61,918 bases of DNA from HGM04593 sp045636545 (GTDB lineage: Bacteria > Bacteroidota > Bacteroidia > Bacteroidales > Bacteroidaceae). The stretch covers positions 1 to 61,918 of the forward strand of contig JAZTXR010000019.1 of assembly GCA_045636545.1 (NCBI GenBank). Direction: 5' to 3'. The notes below the pieces were generated by a model, which searched no databases, was not told the origin of the DNA, and saw nothing but the letters and a program-made list of their open reading frames with translations. The position numbers and the translations under genes are program-made. Below, one piece after another: positions 47,667 through 55,970 of this stretch (the first letter of the stretch is position 1; every line of letters begins with the position of its first letter).

Positions 47667-48368
47667 ATGAAGAAAATTGTAATTCTCACCGGTGCGGGAA
47701 TGAGTGTAGAGAGCGGTTTGGGTACTTTTCGTGGCGGTGGTGGCCTGTGGGACGAGTATCCTGTAGAGCTTGTTGCCACTCCCGAGGGCTATGCCGCTAA
47801 CCCGCGCCTTGTCCTTGAATTCTACAACAAACGTCGCCGCGAACTGCTCACCGTTGAGCCCAATGACGGTCACAGGCTTGTTGCATCCCTTGAGAAGCGC
47901 TTCAATGTAACAGTGGTGACACAGAATGTCGATGACCTGCACGAACGTGCCGGCTCCACCAATGTCATTCACCTGCATGGCGAGCTTATGAAAGCCTGCT
48001 CATCCCGTCAGCCGCAGAACCTCAATTACGTGTGCTCCTTGCCGTCGCCCGAGAGCGACCTGCACCTTGGCGACCTTGCTGCTGACGGCTCGCAACTGCG
48101 CCCCTTTATTGTATGGTTTGGCGAGGCTGTGCCACGTATGGAAGATGCCATACAGGCGCTTCACGGTGTCGATGCCTTTGTCATCATTGGCACCTCGCTT
48201 AATGTCTATCCTGCTGCCGGGTTGTTGAACTATGTCCCTGCCGCCGTACCGGTCTACCTCATCGACCCCAATGACGTGAATGTCACAAGACGTGGTGTCA
48301 TTGTCATAAAGAAAGGAGCATCGGAGGGTATGCGTATTCTAATAGAGGAGTATCTTGATAAAAAGTAA
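47667..48368 (+). CDS. cobB: SIR2-family NAD-dependent protein deacylase (sirtuin)
   Basis: A 233-residue cytosolic sirtuin that removes acyl groups from lysines using NAD+. Seen: GAGMSVESGLGTFRG (NAD site), TQNVDDLHERAG, catalytic His in HLHGEL, and GTSLNVYPAAGL. Tyr and Arg in FYNKRRRE match the class III pattern that accepts succinyl or malonyl groups, as in SIRT5 and CobB. The usual four zinc-binding Cys are missing; after HLHGELMKACSS there is only the single Cys of this segment and one later (NYVCSLP). It is probably monocistronic, placed between a terminator and the rubredoxin promoter. The symbol is by family analogy. Confidence 0.92.
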   Translation: MKKIVILTGAGMSVESGLGTFRGGGGLWDEYPVELVATPEGYAANPRLVLEFYNKRRRELLTVEPNDGHRLVASLEKRFNVTVVTQNVDDLHERAGSTNVIHLHGELMKACSSRQPQNLNYVCSLPSPESDLHLGDLAADGSQLRPFIVWFGEAVPRMEDAIQALHGVDAFVIIGTSLNVYPAAGLLNYVPAAVPVYLIDPNDVNVTRRGVIVIKKGASEGMRILIEEYLDKK

Positions 48369-48406
48369 AACGATTACAATATTAAAACGATTTAACATAA
48401 TTTACA

Positions 48407-48436
48407 GTTGCATTTTAATTAAATGTGTTAAATTTG
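48407..48436 (+). promoter_or_regulatory. Promoter of the rubredoxin gene
   Basis: GTTG (48407-48410) as -33 and TAAATTTG (48429-48436, a full TAnnTTTG match) as -7, with 18 bases between. It leaves a leader of about 110 bases to the rubredoxin start. Confidence 0.7.
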
Positions 48437-48441
48437 CATCA

Positions 48442-48519
48442 GAAACAAATGAGGCAGACTTTAGAAGTTGAAAGCCATACGCTCCCTTTGCAAAGCGGTA
48501 GAGCATGAACATTTGTTTC
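48442..48519 (+). promoter_or_regulatory. Structured 5' leader of rubredoxin
   Basis: A perfect 10-base stem (GAAACAAATG 48442-48451 with CATTTGTTTC 48510-48519) encloses 58 bases that contain a second nested structure: GCTC paired with GAGC around the self-complementary CTTTGCAAAG. It lies between the promoter and start codon. It matches no riboswitch class I know. A small RNA, or chance, remains possible. Confidence 0.4.
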
Positions 48520-48554
48520 AGCATGATTGTTTAATATTTAAAATCAAGATAATT

Positions 48555-48716
48555 ATGAAAAAGTATATCTGTACAGTATGTCAGTGGGTTTATGACCCCG
48601 AGATTGGTGACCCCGAGCAGGGAATTGAACCGGGTGTAGCATTCGAAAACCTCCCCGACGATTATGTATGCCCCCTTTGCGGTGTTGGCAAAGAGGAATT
48701 CGAGGTTGAGGAGTAA
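48555..48716 (+). CDS. Rubredoxin
   Basis: A 53-residue cytosolic one-iron electron carrier. Seen: the two Cys pairs YICTVCQWVYDP and VCPLCGVGKEEFE that bind iron, and the conserved GDPEQGIEPGVAFENLPDD middle. Start ATG 48555, giving the family's standard length; in-frame codons upstream belong to the structured leader. In anaerobes it typically passes electrons to rubrerythrin or oxygen and peroxide reductases. No such partner is adjacent. Confidence 0.97.
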   Translation: MKKYICTVCQWVYDPEIGDPEQGIEPGVAFENLPDDYVCPLCGVGKEEFEVEE

Positions 48717-48828
48717 CTGTAAAAGGTGAAAGGTTAAGGCGGAAATGTTAAAACTGAAAGCCGCAGTTAGGTACGCGCAGCGTGATTAAGGCGGTTTGTG
48801 CGAAACGTAAGTACTGCATTCCGTTGTT

Positions 48829-48885
48829 GGATATAACAAGAAATAGGGTCTCGGCTAAGCCGAAACCCTATTTCTTGTTATATCC
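48829..48885. terminator. Long convergent hairpin between rubredoxin and YgiQ genes
   Basis: A 21-base perfect stem (48829-48849 with 48865-48885), one C/A mismatch, then a further 5-base stem (TCGGC/GCCGA) and a 3-base loop. It overlaps the stop codon of the minus-strand gene (48878-48880), so the last codons of ygiQ form one arm. On the plus strand it is followed by a T-run, so it can serve both converging transcripts. Confidence 0.8.
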
Positions 48886-50734
48886 CTAATTTTTTTACCA
48901 GGTCGCTCCTGCCCATGCGGCGCAGCAACTGTGCTATCTGTTTGCGCTCCTCGGGCTTGTACCAGAAGAAGAATCTCCTCTGCGCCTCCTTGTCTTTCAT
49001 TGAGCGTGCCACATAGACATTCTCGCCAGTCTCGGGGTTTATGCCGGTGTAGTACATCTCCGTCGCCATTGTCATTGGTGTGGGGGTAAAGTCCTGCACC
49101 TGTTCCAGATGGAAGTTCAGCTGCTTGGTCTCTGCTGCAAGCTCGGCCATAGCCTCTACCGTGCTGCCGGGGTGGCTGCTTATGAAATAGGGGATAATCT
49201 GCTGTTTCAGGTTATAGCGGCTGTTTATGCGGTCGAATATGCGCTTGAAATCATGGAACTGCTTGAATGATGGTTTGCGCATTAGTTTGAGCACGGCATC
49301 GTTTGTGTGCTCGGGAGCCACCTTCAGACGGCCGCTGACGTGATTTCTTATCAGTTCCTCTGTATATCTGTCTGTGACCTCGTCGCGTTGCTTGTCGCCC
49401 GTTCTGTGAAGCAGCATGTCATATCTTACACCGCTGCCAATGAAGCTCTTCTTTATGCAGGGCAGTGCATCTACCTTTCTGTAAAGCTCGAGCAGCGCGC
49501 TGTGGTCTATGTTCATGTTCGGGCATATCTTTGGCTGTATGCATGACGGGCGCGAGCACTTGGCGCACAGGTCGCTGTTCTTGCCTCTCATCATGTACAT
49601 ATTTGCCGACGGGCCTCCAAGGTCGCTGAGGTAGCCTTTGAAATCCTCCATCCTTGCAATCTCCTTGACTTCGCGCAGAATGCTCTCCTCGCTGCGGTTC
49701 ACAATGAACTTGCCCTGGTGAGCCGATATGGTACAGAACGCGCAACCTCCAAAGCAGCCGCGGTGTATGTTGACCGAGTGCTTTATCATGTCGTATGCCG
49801 GTATGCGCTTGCCGTTGTATCTGGGGTGGGGCAGGCGTGTGTAGGGCAGATCGAAGCTGTGGTCGAGCTGCTCGGTTGTCATTGTAGGGAACGGCGGGTT
49901 TATGACCACCACACCCTCGTCATACTCCTGCAACAGTCTCTTTGCACTCACCTTGTTCGACTCCCTCTCTATCGCAAGGAAATTGGATGCCTGCTTTGCC
50001 TTCTCCTTCAGGCAAACACTGTGGGGGGTAAGCACTTTGTCGTGTGTCTCATCGATGGCTATGTCGCTCTTGCGTGCAAGGTAGCCCGTCTGGCGTATCT
50101 CCTTGGTTATCTCGCGTGCATCGTCGGCAGTGATGTGCCCGGCTCCGCTCTGCTGTAGCCTGTCGAGCATTGCCTTGCACAGCGCGGTCATTGGCTGCTC
50201 GCCCATTCCGTACACAAGCACGTCGGCCTTGCTGTCAACGAGTACGCTCTTCATGAGACGGTCCTGCCAGTAGTCGTAGTGCGTGAAGCGGCGCATGGAT
50301 GCCTCAATGCCGCCAATCACCACGGGGCAGTCGGGGTAGAGCTTCTTCAGTATGGTAGAGTACACGGTTGTTGCATACTCGGGTCGCATACTGTGCTTGC
50401 CGTTGGGGGAGTAGGCATCCTCGCTGCGGAACCGTTTGGCTGCGGTGTACTTGTTCACCATAGAGTCCATGCAACCTGCCGATATTCCAAAGAACAGGCG
50501 TGGACGTCCCATCTTCTTGAAGTCGCGCAGGTCATCCTGCCAGTTGGGTTGCGGGACAATGGCCACACGCAGCCCTTCGGCCTCCAACAGGCGGCCTATT
50601 ACCGCCGCGCCGAACGATGGGTGGTCGACATACGCATCGCCGCTGAACATTACAACGTCCAGCTCGTCCCATCCGCGTAGCTCGGCCTCCTTGCGTGTCG
50701 TGGGTAACCAATCGGTAATCTTTCTGTTACTCAT
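48878..50734 (-). CDS. YgiQ-family radical SAM protein
   Basis: A 618-residue radical S-adenosylmethionine protein of unknown substrate. Start ATG 50734 (MSNRKITDWLPTTRKEAELR), which matches the usual YgiQ N-terminus; 26 in-frame codons upstream overlap the preceding gene. Seen: N-terminal cobalamin-binding-like domain (DVVMFSGDAYVDHPSFG, VVIGGIEASMRRFTHYDYW), the cluster motif CFGGCAFC (CxxxCxxC), and a C-terminal part with LKVAPEHTNDAVLKLMRKP and FISSHPGST. Typical length. It overlaps the short unknown gene by 8 bases and is the last gene of the run from PorW. YgiQ proteins are widespread but uncharacterised. Confidence 0.92.
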   Translation of the reverse strand: MSNRKITDWLPTTRKEAELRGWDELDVVMFSGDAYVDHPSFGAAVIGRLLEAEGLRVAIVPQPNWQDDLRDFKKMGRPRLFFGISAGCMDSMVNKYTAAKRFRSEDAYSPNGKHSMRPEYATTVYSTILKKLYPDCPVVIGGIEASMRRFTHYDYWQDRLMKSVLVDSKADVLVYGMGEQPMTALCKAMLDRLQQSGAGHITADDAREITKEIRQTGYLARKSDIAIDETHDKVLTPHSVCLKEKAKQASNFLAIERESNKVSAKRLLQEYDEGVVVINPPFPTMTTEQLDHSFDLPYTRLPHPRYNGKRIPAYDMIKHSVNIHRGCFGGCAFCTISAHQGKFIVNRSEESILREVKEIARMEDFKGYLSDLGGPSANMYMMRGKNSDLCAKCSRPSCIQPKICPNMNIDHSALLELYRKVDALPCIKKSFIGSGVRYDMLLHRTGDKQRDEVTDRYTEELIRNHVSGRLKVAPEHTNDAVLKLMRKPSFKQFHDFKRIFDRINSRYNLKQQIIPYFISSHPGSTVEAMAELAAETKQLNFHLEQVQDFTPTPMTMATEMYYTGINPETGENVYVARSMKDKEAQRRFFFWYKPEERKQIAQLLRRMGRSDLVKKLGI

Positions 50735-51050
50735 TGATGCCGGTTGCTTCCTCTGTTGCTTCGCAATTTGCAATCCACTCGCCGTAGCACTTGATGAGGT
50801 TCTTGAGACCAAGCGCCTTCATATCTTCGTGATAGAGTATGGGGCAGATGTCGAGCAGCTCCTTTGAGGCCATTGTCTGCGATGCGATGAGTGAACGCAC
50901 CGTGAGGCGCAGCTTACCCAGCGACTCCTCGTCAATGACTCCTGTGCTGTTGGCAATTCTGTCAAGCAGTGAATACTTCTTTACAATCTGCAGTTGTTCT
51001 TCGGTAACATCTATGGTGCGTGTGCCCGATGCGTTTGCGTTGAATTTCAT
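50727..51050 (-). CDS. Short protein of unknown function
   Basis: I do not recognise this protein. From ATG 51050 it has 107 residues (MKFNANASGTRTIDVTEEQL); an upstream ATG at 51116 would add 22 polar residues and overlap tsaE by 8 bases, also possible. It is mostly helical, with no signal peptide or membrane segment, and includes a hydrophobic amphipathic stretch KYSLLDRIANSTGVIDEESL. It ends in a Glu-rich tail. It is overlapped by ygiQ, which suggests translational coupling within the TsaE-YgiQ part of the operon. Confidence 0.65.
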   Translation of the reverse strand: MKFNANASGTRTIDVTEEQLQIVKKYSLLDRIANSTGVIDEESLGKLRLTVRSLIASQTMASKELLDICPILYHEDMKALGLKNLIKCYGEWIANCEATEEATGINE

Positions 51051-51108
51051 ATTGTTGTGTTTTTGTTGTTTATCCGGTCTGTTACGTTTGCCCGGTGTGC
51101 CGGACTTT

Positions 51109-51540
51109 TCAGTCATTTGTTGTGACCTTTATTGTGCGTGTGCTGTCATCGTTTTCTGTAATATCCACTCTTATGTGCTCCTCGGGCAGCAGTTCCTCAA
51201 TAAGCTCCGGCCACTCGATGAAGCAGTGGGCGTTGCTGTAGAAATACTCCTCGTAGCCCATGTTGTAGACCTCGGCTATGGATTTTATGCGGTAGAAGTC
51301 GAAGTGGAATATGGTGTTCGCCTCCCTGTCCTCATACTCGTTCACAATGGCAAATGTGGGTGAGTTTATGGTGTCCTCCACGCCGAGCTCCTCGCACAGG
51401 CTCTTTATGAATGTAGTCTTGCCACTGCCCATCTTGCCATAGAAAGCGAAGATGTGCCCCTGCTGCAGGAATGTGGTGAACCACTTTGCCGCCGCCGGGT
51501 ACTCCTCGAGGCTGTTTATCCTGAATGTATGTTCGCTCAT
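51109..51540 (-). CDS. tsaE: tRNA threonylcarbamoyladenosine biosynthesis ATPase TsaE
   Basis: A 143-residue cytosolic ATPase that works with TsaB and TsaD to put the t6A modification at position 37 of ANN-decoding tRNAs. Seen: Walker A FYGKMGSGKTTF, INSPTFAIVNEY, HFDFYRIKSIAE and HCFIEWPELIEELLPE, all typical of TsaE. Its ATG shares a base with the PorX stop (TAATG), implying coupled translation. This places an essential tRNA-modification gene in the PorW-PorX transcript. Confidence 0.96.
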   Translation of the reverse strand: MSEHTFRINSLEEYPAAAKWFTTFLQQGHIFAFYGKMGSGKTTFIKSLCEELGVEDTINSPTFAIVNEYEDREANTIFHFDFYRIKSIAEVYNMGYEEYFYSNAHCFIEWPELIEELLPEEHIRVDITENDDSTRTIKVTTND

Positions 51541-53096
51541 TATTGTCGGTTGTTTTTAGGTTTCATTGTAATGAATGGCACAAGCATCTCCTCCATTGAT
51601 ATGCCGCCGTGCTGGAACGTGTCCTTGTAGTATGACACGTAGTAGTTATAGTTGTTGGGGTAGGCAAAGAACTTGCTTCCCGTGGCAAAGATGTAGCTGG
51701 TGCTTATGTTTGGCTGTGGCAGGAACGCCTTTGCGGGGTTCTTTATCTCGAACACATCCTTGCCGCTGTAGTTGAGCGCCTTGCCCAGTTTGTAGCGCAG
51801 GTTGGTGTTGGTGTTCTTGTCGCCTACCACCTTTGTGGGTGTGTCAACCTGTATGCTGCCGTGGTCGGTTGTGATGACAACGGTGTACTTGCTCTCGGCA
51901 AGGTAGTCGAACAGTTTCTTTATTGCCGAGTGGCGTATCCACGATTGTGTTATGGAACGGTATGCAGCCTCGTTTGAGGCAAGTTCGCGCACCATCATGG
52001 ACTCTGTCCGCGCGTGCGAGAGCATATCGATGAAGTTCACAACAAGCACGTTTATGTCATTCTTTGCCAGGCTGTGTATGCTGTCGATATACTTCTCGGC
52101 AGCTGCCGAGGTGAGCACCTTGCTGTATGAGTAGCTGTCCTTGCGGCGATAGCGTGCAATCTGCGTGCCGATGAGTGCCTCCTCGTTAAGGTTCTTGCCC
52201 TCTTCCTCCTCCTCGTCGACCCACAACTGCGGGAACATCTCCTTTATCTGGCTGGGCATGAGACCCGAGAAGATGGCATTGCGCGCATACTGCGTTGCAG
52301 TTGGCAGTATGGTGGTGTACAGCTCCTCTTCAATGGCAAAGCTGCCGCCAATCTCTTTGGCCAGCATACGCCACTGGTCGTAGCGGAAATTGTCGATTAT
52401 TATCATGAACACCTTCTCGCCTTTGTCGACAAGCGGGAATATGCGCTCGCGGAACAGGTCATGGCTCATGAGCGGGCGCTCCTCGCGGCCGGCAGCCATC
52501 CAATCCATGTAGTTGTTCTTCACAAAGCGCGCATATATGTTGTTGGCCTCCTCCTTCTGCGACTTGAGCATATCGTGCATCTGTGTGTCGGCCTCCTCAA
52601 GCTGCAGCTCCCAGTATACGATTTTTCTGTATATCTCCTGCCACTCACCGGTGGTGCGTGCATCGCTTATCTGCATCGACAGCTTGCCGAAGTTCTGCTG
52701 ATAGGCGGTGTTGGCCTTCTCGGCCACAATCTCCTTGCGGTGTATGTTCTTCTTCAAGGTAAGGAGTATCTGGTTGGGGTTCACGGGCTTTATCAGGTAG
52801 TCGGCAATCTTTGAACCTATGGCCTGTTCCATGATATCCTCCTCCTCGCTCTTGGTAACCATCACCACGGGTGTCTGCGGGTGCATCTCCTTTATCCTGT
52901 CCAGGGTCTCCAGGCCTGTAAGTCCGGGCATATTCTCGTCGAGCAGGACAAGGTCGAAGGCCTGGTTGCTGCACGCATCTATGGCATCGGGGCCATTGGT
53001 CACCGTGGTGACATCGTACCCTTTGCTTTGCAGAAATATAATGTGGGCTCTGAGCAGTTCAATCTCGTCGTCGGCCCATAACAGTCTGTATGTCAT
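51540..53096 (-). CDS. porX: PorX: response regulator with PglZ domain, T9SS regulator
   Basis: A 518-residue two-domain protein. The N-terminal receiver domain (about 1-120) has acidic Asp9/Asp10, phospho-acceptor Asp53 in LVLLDENMPG, Thr81 and Lys103 in LIKPV. A helical linker leads to a PglZ, alkaline-phosphatase-like domain (about 220-500) with MIIIDNFRYDQW, ILPTATQYARNAIFSGL and VITTDHGS, metal-site motifs of that superfamily. This architecture is that of PorX, the regulator paired with the PorY kinase that controls T9SS genes with the sigma factor SigP; the PglZ domain is a nucleotide phosphodiesterase in characterised PorX. PorY is not in the window. It lies 6 bases after PorW. Confidence 0.94.
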   Translation of the reverse strand: MTYRLLWADDEIELLRAHIIFLQSKGYDVTTVTNGPDAIDACSNQAFDLVLLDENMPGLTGLETLDRIKEMHPQTPVVMVTKSEEEDIMEQAIGSKIADYLIKPVNPNQILLTLKKNIHRKEIVAEKANTAYQQNFGKLSMQISDARTTGEWQEIYRKIVYWELQLEEADTQMHDMLKSQKEEANNIYARFVKNNYMDWMAAGREERPLMSHDLFRERIFPLVDKGEKVFMIIIDNFRYDQWRMLAKEIGGSFAIEEELYTTILPTATQYARNAIFSGLMPSQIKEMFPQLWVDEEEEEGKNLNEEALIGTQIARYRRKDSYSYSKVLTSAAAEKYIDSIHSLAKNDINVLVVNFIDMLSHARTESMMVRELASNEAAYRSITQSWIRHSAIKKLFDYLAESKYTVVITTDHGSIQVDTPTKVVGDKNTNTNLRYKLGKALNYSGKDVFEIKNPAKAFLPQPNISTSYIFATGSKFFAYPNNYNYYVSYYKDTFQHGGISMEEMLVPFITMKPKNNRQ

Positions 53097-53102
53097 ATTG
53101 TA

Positions 53103-55952
53103 TCATTCTTCCGTTTCTGTATTGTTGTCCACCTCCTGCTCGCTGTAGTCGGGCTCGTCGAGTGTGTGACCGTCAATCTCAACCTCGGGTATCGCCAGCA
53201 GGTTCTCCTCGTAGAACTGCGAGTAGTCCTCGAAGGTGTAGTACTGTAATAACAAATCGAGGTTGCTTTTTGATATTACAAAAGTGTTTATTCCCTCGAG
53301 CAGCTTGGCTGTCCCGGCATTGCCGAAGAGGCGCTTGCGGTAGATGAATGCCTCGTCAAAGTTGAGGAACTCCTTCACCTCGAGCAGTGTAATCTCGGCA
53401 AATGTCTCGAATGTCATCTCAAAGTTTCTCACCATGTAGCGAGAGAAGTTGTAACGTGCCATCTCAAACAGCAGACGTTTCTCGTCGAGCGAACCGTTGG
53501 GGAATGCCAGCACAAAGTAGTGTGGTTCGTTACGCCCGGTGCCGAACTGCGGAACACTGTCCTGTCCGCTTCTTATCGTACCGTCGGCCTTGCGGTCCCA
53601 TATTGATGTGGAGATGCCGCTGTTGAGCAGACGGCCCTCCTTTATGCCTGTGCTGATTGCATTTGCCATGACACTTATACTGTCGGACGGGTAGCTGCTC
53701 ACCAGTTCCCCGAGTGCTGCGAGCGCATCCTCCTGACGGTCGCTGTAGAGTTTTGACATGGCATCAATGAACATGAAGCGTGCGCGGTGCTTGCCCTGCG
53801 GGTATTTCGCTGCGCTGTATGCGTTCTCGCTTATGACAGAGTCATACTCCTCTTTAAGGTAGTGGGCATATCCTTTCACGTACATCGAATCCTCCTTGTG
53901 TTTGCGTGTGGCTGCATTCTCAAAGAAATCCGGCTCCTGTATCTGCTTGGTTATGGCGCTGTCGGGGTAACCGGCAATGAGCAGGCTCTTGTAGTGTTCC
54001 GCCTTTTCGCTCTCCTCCCAACGTGAGCAGGCCAGGAACAGCTGGTAGTACGTATCGGCAAGCCGTTCGAATTCGGGGTATTCGTTGACCACACGTTCAA
54101 GATATGAGAGTGTAAGCCGTTTTTCGCCCATATCGTCCTTGAAACGCACGCCAGCCTCGAACAACGCATCGCTCAGCGCCTTGTGCGCCTCGGCTTTCTG
54201 CTCGTCTGTGACAGGAATCTGTTGTGTGTAGTATTCGCGTGTGGTGGGGTCGGTCGACAGTTGGCTCTCTACGGTCTCTACTGCGGTGCTGTCTGCCACC
54301 AGTGTGCTGTCGTTCAATGCAAACTCATTGTCGATGCCAAGGCTGTCGGTCATGGTGCTGTCCATGGCGGATGCATCGCTCATCAGTGACGATATGGTGT
54401 TGCTGAATCGCCAGTAGTCCTTCAGTTCCCTGTTGCCCCACTTCTCCTTGAAAGTGCGTATGCCCTGTGACACAATCTGCGGGTTGTAGAAGTACCACAG
54501 CTGCTTGTCGCTCTGGTTTTCAACAGTCATTGCGGCATTGTTGCCTGCATTCTCCAGCTCGTTGCCCTCGTCATTCTCGCGTTCAAGTTTCTTCTCCTCT
54601 TTCTTTTTCAGCTCCTCCAACCGCTTTGCCTCCTCGATAAGTCCATCGAGTATGGGGTTCAGCTCTTCGGGCGTGAGGGTGGCCCAGTAGAGCAGTTCGC
54701 TCTGCTTCTCCACAATGTCGGTGTACTGCACCAGTCCGCCAAGCGATTCGCTGCGGAACTTCATTTCATCATAGTGTCTGTTCTCCTCGCCCAGCATGGA
54801 CAATGCCTTGCCGTAGTTTTCGTGCGCTTTCGAGAATTTCTCCTTCTCCCAGTAAATCTTCGCAAGTGACAGGTGCAGCATTCCTGTGCCATACCCGCTT
54901 GTCGCTCCCGATGCGACACCGGTCTCGTATGCCTTTATGGCCTCGGTGGTGTCCTGCATGCTCAGGTGCAGGTTGCCTATTGCATAGTATATCTGTGCCA
55001 GGTAGTCGGCATTCTTGTCCGACTTTGTCATTCGCTTGAGCTTGCGCATGGTTTTCTTGTGGTTCTCGTCGGTCGCTGTCTCGGTCTGGCGTATGCGGGC
55101 ATTGAACTCGAGCTCGTATGGCGGGCTCTGTGCGATTACCTTGGCAAAGCTCTTGTAGGCCTCGGCATTGTTGCCGGCTTCGGTGTACAGCTGCCCCAGA
55201 AGATAGTGCTCACGCGCCTTGTCAAGTGGGGTCTGCCCCTTGCGTTTCAGGCTGCTCTTTATGTGCGGGATAGCTTCTGCACCACGTTGCTGTTTTAGCA
55301 ACAGGTTGGCCTTTGCTATGGCAAAATCCTTCTGCAATGTCTCGGGCACGGTGTCGCGCTGCACCCGTTGCAGCAGCTCCTCGGCCTCGTACAGCCACTC
55401 CATTTCGGCGTAACATTTTGCCAGTCCTATGCGTGCCTGTGCAACAATGGTCGGGTTGTTCCCGTATAGCCTCGAGATGTATATGTATGTGCTGGCGGCT
55501 TCGGTGAATTCACCTTTCTGGAACTGCGAGTTTGCCATCAGGAACCACGCTTTCCACAGGAATGGGTTGAACTCCTTCTGGGAGTAGAAAAGTTTCTTCT
55601 TCTGCGACAGCTTCTTGCCTGTCGGCTTCTTGGGACGGCGCTTTATCGAGTGGTTCTTTATCGCTTTCTGCGACTTCTCTATGGCTCTGTCATAGTTGCT
55701 GGCGCCGGCCTTTTGGGTGTTCTTGTCGCTGATGATGAGCAACGGAATCTGCTCAAGATAGTTGTCCTTGTGCCCCGTCTTCTGCGCCTTCAGTGCCTGG
55801 TTGTATGCCTGGTTGCCGTTGTAGTATGTGTTGTAACGGGCTGTAAAGGCGTGGTACATGCGTGTGGCGGCAGTGTTCGTTCTTCTGCCGGCGCATCCGG
55901 TGATGCCGGCAATGAGCAGTAGCGACAATATGTGATATATGATTTTTCGCAC
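53103..55952 (-). CDS. porW: PorW/SprE-type TPR lipoprotein of the type IX secretion system
   Basis: A 949-residue lipoprotein (LLLIAGITGC, Cys20) with many tetratricopeptide-like repeats over about residues 120-420 and 580-760. It has an acidic/basic coiled-coil-like stretch at about 434-470 (Lys/Glu-rich EELKKKEEKKLER) and a C-terminal region with FETFAEITLLEVKEF and FYEENLLAIPEVE typical of the family. In Porphyromonas and Flavobacterium, PorW/SprE is needed for T9SS function and links the PorN-PorK ring to the translocon. Start codon is GTG at 55952. Stop is 6 bases before PorX, so both are in one transcript. This supports a working T9SS, the route the two large surface proteins would use. 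Confidence 0.9.
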   Translation of the reverse strand: MRKIIYHILSLLLIAGITGCAGRRTNTAATRMYHAFTARYNTYYNGNQAYNQALKAQKTGHKDNYLEQIPLLIISDKNTQKAGASNYDRAIEKSQKAIKNHSIKRRPKKPTGKKLSQKKKLFYSQKEFNPFLWKAWFLMANSQFQKGEFTEAASTYIYISRLYGNNPTIVAQARIGLAKCYAEMEWLYEAEELLQRVQRDTVPETLQKDFAIAKANLLLKQQRGAEAIPHIKSSLKRKGQTPLDKAREHYLLGQLYTEAGNNAEAYKSFAKVIAQSPPYELEFNARIRQTETATDENHKKTMRKLKRMTKSDKNADYLAQIYYAIGNLHLSMQDTTEAIKAYETGVASGATSGYGTGMLHLSLAKIYWEKEKFSKAHENYGKALSMLGEENRHYDEMKFRSESLGGLVQYTDIVEKQSELLYWATLTPEELNPILDGLIEEAKRLEELKKKEEKKLERENDEGNELENAGNNAAMTVENQSDKQLWYFYNPQIVSQGIRTFKEKWGNRELKDYWRFSNTISSLMSDASAMDSTMTDSLGIDNEFALNDSTLVADSTAVETVESQLSTDPTTREYYTQQIPVTDEQKAEAHKALSDALFEAGVRFKDDMGEKRLTLSYLERVVNEYPEFERLADTYYQLFLACSRWEESEKAEHYKSLLIAGYPDSAITKQIQEPDFFENAATRKHKEDSMYVKGYAHYLKEEYDSVISENAYSAAKYPQGKHRARFMFIDAMSKLYSDRQEDALAALGELVSSYPSDSISVMANAISTGIKEGRLLNSGISTSIWDRKADGTIRSGQDSVPQFGTGRNEPHYFVLAFPNGSLDEKRLLFEMARYNFSRYMVRNFEMTFETFAEITLLEVKEFLNFDEAFIYRKRLFGNAGTAKLLEGINTFVISKSNLDLLLQYYTFEDYSQFYEENLLAIPEVEIDGHTLDEPDYSEQEVDNNTETEE

Positions 55953-55970
55953 GCTTTTCTGTTCTTTGTG

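Noticed and set aside
48481..48508. tRNA D-arm-like string in the rubredoxin leader (GGTAGAGC)
   Set aside because: No acceptor, anticodon or T-arm could be placed around it, and the loop is too long. It is part of a different stem.
51540..53096. PglZ domain as part of a BREX phage-defence system
   Set aside because: The domain follows a receiver domain and sits next to PorW, which is PorX architecture. No BrxA, BrxB, BrxC or PglX genes are near.
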